Below, piece after piece: positions 6,281-10,642 of a stretch of DNA of 10,642 bases. Source of the stretch: Chitinophagaceae bacterium (GTDB taxonomy: Bacteria > Bacteroidota > Bacteroidia > Chitinophagales > Chitinophagaceae); contig CANJDY010000068.1 in the NCBI GenBank assembly GCA_947472635.1, positions 1 through 10,642 on the forward strand, in the 5' to 3' direction. The notes beneath the pieces were generated by a model. The model did no database searches and had not been told where the DNA came from. It saw nothing but the letters and a program-made list of their open reading frames with translations. The position numbers and the translations under genes are program-made. Numbering within the stretch: the stretch's first letter is position 1; every line of letters starts with the position of its first letter.

Positions 6281-7873
6281 TTAATTCCCCATTACTTTTT
6301 CTATCTGCTTTGCAATTCTTTCTCCATCCATAGCGGCACTTACGATGCCACCTGCATAACCAGCACCTTCGCCGCAGGGATAAAAATTTATTAATTGAGG
6401 ATGGGTTAAAGTGTTGGTATCTCTGGGAATACGGATAGGGGAAGAGGTTCGGCTTTCGGTGGCAACTACGATTGCTTCATTGCTATAATATCCTTTCATT
6501 TTTTTTCCAAATGCTTTGAATCCTTTTGCTAGAGCATCGTATACAAAATCAGGGAGCACTTCACTTAGTTGAGTGGATGTCAAACCTGGTTGGTAAGAGC
6601 AGGTAGGCAAGGAGGCGGACAGTCGTCCAGTAGAAAAATCAACCATGCGTTGTGCAGGGGCTTTACAATTACCACCTCCAGCCTCAAAACAATGTTGCTC
6701 CACCATTTGCTGAAACCACATCAATTGAAGCGGATCATCAGTAGGATCCTGCGAAAGGCGGGTGTTTTTTTTTCTTGCAATAGCCGCATCAGCTATTTCT
6801 ACCTGCACTACCATTCCGCTATTGGCAAAAGGATTGTTTCTTTTAGATGGGCTCCAGCCATTTACTACCAGTTCGCCTGGCGAGGTAGCGGCAGGCGCAA
6901 TGATACCTCCTGGGCACATGCAAAATGAAAATACTCCTCGGCCATTTACCTGTTGCACCAGGCTATATGCTGCGGGGGGTAAAAATTCGCCCCTGCTTGT
7001 GCAATGGTATTGCATTTGGTCAATCAGTATTTGCGGGTGTTCCACCCTTACGCCTAGTGCAAAAGGTTTTGCTTCGATGGTTATTTTTTTTCGGTGTAGT
7101 AATTCAAAAATATCTCTTGCCGAGTGGCCAGTGGCCAGTATTACAGCATCTGCTTTAAAAAGGTCGCCATCTGAAGTGTACACTCCGGTAACCCTATCGG
7201 CATCTATCACTAGGTCGGTAACTTTTTTTTCAAACATAAATTTTGCCCCACTTGCTATTAATTGCTCTCTCATAGCAGTGATGATATGCGGCAATTTATT
7301 GGTGCCGATATGGGGATGGGCCTCGTATAAAATTTTTTCTTCGGCACCAAAATGTACAAAGAGGTTTAGTATTCTGTCGATATCGCCTCTCTTGTTGCTT
7401 CGGGTGTACAATTTACCATCGCTATAAGTACCCGCACCACCTTCTCCAAAGCAATAGTTACTATCGGGGTTTACGATGCCTTCCTTATTTAGGATAGCCA
7501 AATCCCTTCTTCTGGCCCGCACATCTTTTCCCCGCTCCAAAATAATGGGTTGAATGCCTAGTTCCAGTAATTGGAGTGCTGCAAATAATCCTGCGGGACC
7601 TGCCCCAATGATGATTGTTTTTTTTGCAGCATTGCCCACATCCTTAAAATGAAAGGATTGAATAATCCTTTGTTGAAATGGCTCATCAATAAAAGCATTG
7701 ACCGTACAGTTTATCCATATGGTCTTCCCTCTAGCATCGATTGATTGTTTTTGAATTTGAAATCCAGTAATACTACGCTGCTTTTTGCCTGTAGCGTTGG
7801 CAATAGAAGTGATTATATTGGCTGCATCAGCCAATTGGTGTGGTAATAATTGTAAAGAAACTTTTTGTTGCAT
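6281..7873 (-). CDS. COG2509-type FAD-dependent dehydrogenase (uncharacterised)
   Basis: Predicted soluble flavoprotein oxidoreductase of the COG2509 group. No substrate or partner is known to me for the group. Residues 1-80 form a small N-terminal alpha/beta domain before the dinucleotide-binding fold. The FAD Rossmann motif is TIIIGAGPAG at 86-95, followed by the ribose-binding acid in ILERGKD (Glu113). GEGGAGTYSDGKLYTR (143-158) is a strong family motif, with ILATGHSARD (245-254) the second nucleotide-binding segment. PFALGVRVEHP (270-280) and CMCPGGIIAPA (318-328) follow, and the tail NFYPCGEGAGYAGGI (496-510) closes the FAD site. The length of 530 residues is usual. There are several cysteines, including C318 and C320 in CMC, but no clear disulfide-redox CxxC. 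It lies 136 bp downstream of the DUF3127 gene on the same strand; cotranscription is possible but unproven. Confidence 0.9.
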   Translation of the reverse strand: MQQKVSLQLLPHQLADAANIITSIANATGKKQRSITGFQIQKQSIDARGKTIWINCTVNAFIDEPFQQRIIQSFHFKDVGNAAKKTIIIGAGPAGLFAALQLLELGIQPIILERGKDVRARRRDLAILNKEGIVNPDSNYCFGEGGAGTYSDGKLYTRSNKRGDIDRILNLFVHFGAEEKILYEAHPHIGTNKLPHIITAMREQLIASGAKFMFEKKVTDLVIDADRVTGVYTSDGDLFKADAVILATGHSARDIFELLHRKKITIEAKPFALGVRVEHPQILIDQMQYHCTSRGEFLPPAAYSLVQQVNGRGVFSFCMCPGGIIAPAATSPGELVVNGWSPSKRNNPFANSGMVVQVEIADAAIARKKNTRLSQDPTDDPLQLMWFQQMVEQHCFEAGGGNCKAPAQRMVDFSTGRLSASLPTCSYQPGLTSTQLSEVLPDFVYDALAKGFKAFGKKMKGYYSNEAIVVATESRTSSPIRIPRDTNTLTHPQLINFYPCGEGAGYAGGIVSAAMDGERIAKQIEKVMGN

Positions 7874-8009
7874 ATTCCAGCAAATCCCCTTACGGGACTT
7901 TTAATACAAAAAAGGGAAATTCGAACCGGATTTGTTAGATTAAAAGCTACCAAAAGAAGCGTGTAAATTAATTCATATCCATTGAAATGCTTATTGGTGC
8001 TGGATAGTA

Positions 8010-8402
8010 TTAAAATGGCAAATCGTCTATTGCTTCAGGTGATGATGCTGAAAAAGTATCCAGGGGTTCGATATATTCTGTATCAGTCACAGATGAATCT
8101 GATCCAGATTGTAAAACCTGTTCTATTCTCCAAGCGTCCAAATTAGTGATATAATTTACTTTACCCTCTTTTTCCCATTTGCTGCCTTTGATATTGAAAT
8201 ATACTTTTATCTCATCGCCAATATTGACTTTGTCGATGATAGCAGTTTTATCCTGTACAGATTGGAACTTTACATAATTCGTAACGGTTCTACCACCTAT
8301 GTCATCTGTTTTTTCAACTGCAAACTCTCTTGTCTTGAAAGTTTCCGTGCGCTGTACCACATCATACTTAGCCACTAGTTTTCCTGATAATTCGTAACTC
8401 AT
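8010..8402 (-). CDS. DUF3127 protein, OB-fold-like with SSB-type C-terminal tip
   Basis: Small protein of 130 residues, DUF3127 family, with no established function known to me. I chose the ATG at 8400-8402 (MSYELSGKLVAKYD). A longer reading would begin at a TTG at 8421-8423 that overlaps a promoter-like box. Residues about 4-95 have the strand pattern of an OB fold. The stretch IGDEIKVYFNIKGSKWEKEG (61-80), followed by KVNYITNLDAWRIE (81-94), resembles the back half of bacterial SSB, where a G-x-x-V-x-V-x-G-x-L-x-x-R-x-W strand pair precedes a Y-x-T-E strand. A polar, probably disordered linker (about 98-122) leads to the last residues, AIDDLPF. This matches the acidic-hydrophobic tip by which SSB recruits repair and replication proteins. 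Binding to single-stranded DNA is therefore a reasonable inference but not shown. The gene is divergent from dnaA. Confidence 0.85.
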   Translation of the reverse strand: MSYELSGKLVAKYDVVQRTETFKTREFAVEKTDDIGGRTVTNYVKFQSVQDKTAIIDKVNIGDEIKVYFNIKGSKWEKEGKVNYITNLDAWRIEQVLQSGSDSSVTDTEYIEPLDTFSASSPEAIDDLPF

Positions 8403-8420
8403 TTTGTAAATTTTATTGAG

Positions 8421-8428
8421 CAAAAGTA
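8421..8428 (-). promoter_or_regulatory. Candidate -7 box (TAnnTTTG) for the DUF3127 gene
   Basis: The minus strand reads TACTTTTG, matching TAnnTTTG, 18 bases before the chosen ATG; the box before glyA has the same spacing. This supports the ATG at 8402 over the TTG at 8423, which lies within the box. No convincing TTTG -33 element was found. Confidence 0.42.
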
Positions 8429-8528
8429 AACTTATTTACTTATAAAATGTTGAGCAGTTTTGTATTGAAAAATTTTGAAATGCAGGGTGATGAAATTAGT
8501 TTTAAGTTCCTGATTTGGACCATTTAAT

Positions 8529-8546
8529 TGGGGATAACTATCCATA
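8529..8546. promoter_or_regulatory. Two back-to-back DnaA-box-like sites
   Basis: TGGGGATAA at 8529-8537 differs at one base from TGTGGATAA, the complement of the DnaA box. CTATCCATA at 8538-8546 differs at two bases from TTATCCACA on the other strand. Their cores form the inverted repeat GGATA-AC-TATCC (8532-8543). Confidence 0.35.
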
Positions 8547-8767
8547 ATAATTTTCAAAGACTGTCGTTGATAAAGTAGTTGGCAATAACGAGTGATATTT
8601 TTTCTTAATAAGGTAGAAGTAAATAGATATATTTTGGGATATTATTTTTTAGTTATATGAAGGGGGATGGGTTTTTTTTGGGATGAACAAATGAGTAGGG
8701 ACGTGCATTACAGAGATCGGGTGAAATCAGAAACAGGCCAGTTTCTTTAAGGGCGACTCAGGAATTA

Positions 8768-8815
8768 TTTTTTTTCCTTAGTAGTTTAAAAAAAAGGAAG
8801 AAAAAAAATTTTTTT
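8768..8815. repeat. Poly-T / poly-A inverted repeat and A8T7 tract
   Basis: A T-run ending in TTCCTT (8768-8779) can pair with AAGGAA and the following A-run (8794-8808), with one bulged G and a loop of about 14 bases. The block ends in eight A then seven T (8801-8815). Such tracts are bent and unstable, so they suit a duplex-unwinding element or a structural spacer upstream of dnaA. Confidence 0.45.
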
Positions 8816-8837
8816 ATTAACAATTTATTTTGATATT

Positions 8838-8873
8838 CGCTTGGCTATCAAAAACCGCTTGGATTGTTGATAA
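8838..8873. promoter_or_regulatory. Direct and inverted repeats with a DnaA-box-like site just upstream of dnaA
   Basis: CGCTTGG occurs at 8838-8844 and 8856-8862, 18 bp apart. TATCAA (8846-8851) faces TTGATA (8867-8872). The second half includes TGTTGATAA (8865-8873), one base away from the complement of TTATCCACA. The cluster ends about 60 bp before the dnaA ATG, a sensible place for a DnaA or other operator. Confidence 0.4.
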
Positions 8874-8934
8874 AAGATGGTGGAATCAAAATTCAAGGAA
8901 TAATATTAACTCAATATAAATCGAATAAGGAATA

Positions 8935-10368
8935 ATGGATAAAGTTTTTGATAAAGTATGGTCCAATTGCTTAGAAATAATCAAAGACATTGTTGAATGG
9001 CAGCATTACAAAACATGGTTTGAACCTATCAAGCCGGTTGCGTTAAAAGAAAAGGTATTGACGATACAAGTACCCAGTCAATTCTTTTTTGAATACCTCG
9101 AAGAGCATTATATCAGCTTGTTGGCTAAAACACTAAAAAGAGAATTGGGAAAAGATGCGCGTTTGGAATATCGTATCATGGTGGATAGTGGCAATAGTAA
9201 AAACAAGCCGCTCACAATGGATGTACCTGGACATGGTTTTAAATCATACTCAAACAACGAAATGGATTTTCCTTTGGTAATCAACAATCCGGTTAAAAAT
9301 CCATTTGTTATTCCGGGATTAAAAAAAATGCAGATTGACCCCCAGCTCAATCATGCGTATACCTTTGATAGTTATGTAGAGGGAGATTGCAACAGGGTGG
9401 CCAGAAGAGCGGGGAAAACAGTTGCCGAAAAGCCGGGTACCACTTCATTTAATCCATTAGTAATATACGGCGGTGTAGGATTAGGTAAAACACATCTTGC
9501 ACAAGCTATCGGAAATGAAGTAAAAAGGCTTCATAGTAATAAGGTAGTGTTGTATGTAAGCTCTGAAAAGTTTATCAATCAGTTTATAGACCACGGCCGT
9601 AATGGCGCCATCAATGACTTCATCCATTTTTATCAGTTGATAGATGTATTGATTATAGATGATGTGCAATTCTTCAATCGTGCCGAAAAGTCGCAGGATG
9701 CCTTCTTTTCTATCTTCAATCACCTTCACCAAAGTGGAAAGCAGCTCATATTAACCAGTGACAAAGCGCCCAAAGACCTTGAGGGAGTTCAGGAACGCTT
9801 GTTGAGTCGTTTTAGATGGGGTTTAAGTGCCGATCTTCAGGTGCCGGACTATGATACCAAGATTGAGATTTTAGAGAAGAAAATGAAGAATGACGGACTT
9901 GAGATGCCGAGGGAAGTAGTAAAATACATTGCGTATAATATCAACAGCAATGTAAGGGAGCTAGAAGGAGCACTAATATCATTATTGGCACAATCTTCGC
10001 TCAATAAACGTGAAATTGATCTTGAGTTGGCTAAGAAGGTTCTTCGCAATTTTGTAAAATCTTCCAGTAAGGAAATTACAATCGATGCCATTCAAAAAAT
10101 GGTCTGCGAATACTATGATGTACCTTATGATAAGCTACTTCAAAAAACCAGAAAGCGTGAAATTGTTCAGGCTCGTCAAATAACGATGTTTTTATCAAAG
10201 GCCTTTACCAAAAACTCGCTCAAAACGATTGGAGAGCATTTTGGAGGAAGGGACCATACCACCGTCATTCATAGCTGCCAAACGGTAAAGGACCTGATGG
10301 ATACAGATACCATATTTAAAGAAAGTGTAATGGAATTGCAGCAAAAAGTGCAATTGGCAGCCATGTAA
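8935..10368 (+). CDS. dnaA: Chromosomal replication initiator protein DnaA
   Basis: AAA+ ATPase that binds DnaA boxes at the origin, melts the duplex and helps load the helicase; it also regulates transcription. The 477-residue length is normal and all four domains are visible. Domain I (about 1-85) has the W-x-x-W/F core around WQHYKTWFEPIKP. A variable linker spans about 86-138. Domain III has Walker A GGVGLGKTHLA at 179-189, Walker B LIIDDVQFF at 239-247, sensor 1 ILTSDKAPKDL at 272-282, the box VII segment ERLLSRFRWGL at 287-297 and sensor 2 NVRELEGAL at 339-347. Domain IV (about 375-477) ends with the DNA-binding signature IGEHFGGRDHTTVIHS at 432-447. A weak AAGGAA lies at 8927-8932, very close to the ATG. 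The last codon is followed within 25 bases by a strong terminator, so dnaA seems monocistronic, without dnaN next to it. Confidence 0.98.
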   Translation: MDKVFDKVWSNCLEIIKDIVEWQHYKTWFEPIKPVALKEKVLTIQVPSQFFFEYLEEHYISLLAKTLKRELGKDARLEYRIMVDSGNSKNKPLTMDVPGHGFKSYSNNEMDFPLVINNPVKNPFVIPGLKKMQIDPQLNHAYTFDSYVEGDCNRVARRAGKTVAEKPGTTSFNPLVIYGGVGLGKTHLAQAIGNEVKRLHSNKVVLYVSSEKFINQFIDHGRNGAINDFIHFYQLIDVLIIDDVQFFNRAEKSQDAFFSIFNHLHQSGKQLILTSDKAPKDLEGVQERLLSRFRWGLSADLQVPDYDTKIEILEKKMKNDGLEMPREVVKYIAYNINSNVRELEGALISLLAQSSLNKREIDLELAKKVLRNFVKSSSKEITIDAIQKMVCEYYDVPYDKLLQKTRKREIVQARQITMFLSKAFTKNSLKTIGEHFGGRDHTTVIHSCQTVKDLMDTDTIFKESVMELQQKVQLAAM

Positions 10369-10389
10369 AATATTTTCAAAAAAATCATT

Positions 10390-10419
10390 TCCAAATACCT
10401 CTGTATTTGGATTTTTTTT
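10390..10419 (+). terminator. Rho-independent terminator after dnaA
   Basis: TCCAAATAC (10390-10398) pairs perfectly with GTATTTGGA (10403-10411) around a CTCT loop, a 9-bp stem, followed directly by eight T (10412-10419). It begins 22 bases after the dnaA stop. An A-run just upstream (about 10378-10384) could make it work weakly in the other direction. Confidence 0.92.
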
Positions 10420-10553
10420 GTCTGCCAGCTTAGATGAATGCTGAATTCTAGCAGTCTGATTATAAGGAGGAACTTGAATTTTTTATTTTAATTCTTATGA
10501 AATACCGTTTCAGCAGGCATTCATAAATTATTTTGTTCTTTTTCTTATTTTGT

Positions 10554-10585
10554 TTTGGGTATATGGGGGCTGAAGTGTATTTTTG
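10554..10585 (+). promoter_or_regulatory. Bacteroidota-type promoter for tRNA-Ser
   Basis: TTTG (10554-10557) and TATTTTTG (10578-10585) are separated by 20 bp. Together they fit the -33 TTTG / -7 TAnnTTTG promoter of the Bacteroidota primary sigma factor. Transcription would start around 10592, about 20 bases before the mature tRNA. This is the best-formed promoter in the window. Confidence 0.7.
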
Positions 10586-10613
10586 CAACCCCTTAATAAA
10601 GTTAGGGCAGGTA

Positions 10614-10642
10614 GGAGAGATGCCTGAGTGGCCGAAAGGAAC
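10614..10642 (+). tRNA. tRNA-Ser, 5' part (cut by right edge)
   Basis: The final 29 bases read as the 5' third of a tRNA: acceptor strand GGAGAGA, then TG, then a D-arm with stem CCT/AGG around GAGTGGCCGAA. This layout, with the GGAGAGATGCC opening, is typical of bacterial serine tRNAs, which have a long variable arm. The anticodon lies beyond the edge, so the isoacceptor cannot be named. A tRNA-Leu is less likely because the acceptor does not begin GC. Confidence 0.88.

Larger units (their letters stand above)
8403..8934. other. 532-bp AT-rich spacer upstream of dnaA, possible origin or DnaA control region
   Basis: No credible gene is seen on either strand. The spacer holds near-consensus DnaA boxes, a 9-mer (GTTGATAAA) repeated in the same orientation at 8566-8574 and 8866-8874, and a 6-bp hairpin (AGAAAC 8729-8734 with GTTTCT 8741-8746). 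It also has a block of A and T tracts (8766-8830) that would melt or bend easily, and short repeats just before dnaA. An AT-rich melting element near DnaA boxes and dnaA is what many bacterial origins show. However, Bacteroidota origins are not always beside dnaA, and no perfect TTATCCACA is present. An autoregulatory region for dnaA is an equally good reading. Confidence 0.4.

Noticed and set aside
6569..7427. Long open frames on the plus strand opposite the FAD-dehydrogenase gene
   Set aside because: They encode low-complexity translations with no family features and lie wholly over a strongly supported gene on the other strand.
8403..8423. Seven-codon N-terminal extension of the DUF3127 protein from a TTG start
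   Set aside because: The ATG at 8402 gives the family-like start MSYELSGKLVAKYD, and the TTG overlaps a TAnnTTTG promoter-like box.
8729..8746. AGAAAC/GTTTCT hairpin as a terminator or small RNA
   Set aside because: The stem is only 6 bp, has no adjacent T-run, and no conserved RNA family is recognisable.
10464..10526. Perfect AAGGAGG followed by a short reading frame from the ATG at 10497
   Set aside because: The spacing to the ATG is too long (about 26 bases) and the frame ends after nine codons; no gene is supported.

Overview
The window looks like chromosomal DNA from a member of the Bacteroidota, probably a Chitinophagaceae-like lineage. The evidence is a low-to-moderate GC content, the lack of strong Shine-Dalgarno sites before most genes, promoter-like boxes of the TTTG / TAnnTTTG type, and two protein families largely confined to this phylum (DUF4293 and DUF3127). 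The genus cannot be fixed from the sequence. No phage, transposon, CRISPR array, toxin-antitoxin pair or other obvious accessory system is visible. This is mostly a housekeeping region.

Left part (1-3755): the 5' end of an ECF-type sigma factor runs off the left edge on the minus strand. It is divergent from a full-length UvrA-type excinuclease subunit (473-3310), and the shared spacer carries an 11-bp inverted repeat. uvrA converges on a DUF4293 membrane protein gene. Their stop codons lie in or beside a tandem array of an 8-bp unit (consensus CCTCTAAA).

Middle part (3345-7873): glyA (serine hydroxymethyltransferase) lies 43 bp upstream of the DUF4293 gene on the same minus strand, so the two are probably cotranscribed. 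glyA is divergent from a sugar-nucleotidyltransferase with a left-handed beta-helix tail (5256-6248). That gene converges on a COG2509-type FAD-dependent dehydrogenase (6281-7873, minus).

Right part (8010-10642): a small DUF3127 protein with an SSB-like C-terminal tip (DDLPF) is divergent from dnaA. The 532-bp spacer between them is AT-rich, with A/T tracts, near-consensus DnaA boxes and short repeats, so it may be an origin or a DnaA-controlled regulatory region. dnaA ends in a clear rho-independent terminator. A tRNA-Ser gene with a good Bacteroidota promoter begins at the right edge and is cut off.

The points most worth a second look are the DUF3127 protein with an SSB-type tip beside dnaA, the repeat-rich dnaA upstream region, the octamer array that supplies stops in all six frames between convergent genes, and the half-lost first zinc module in this UvrA.
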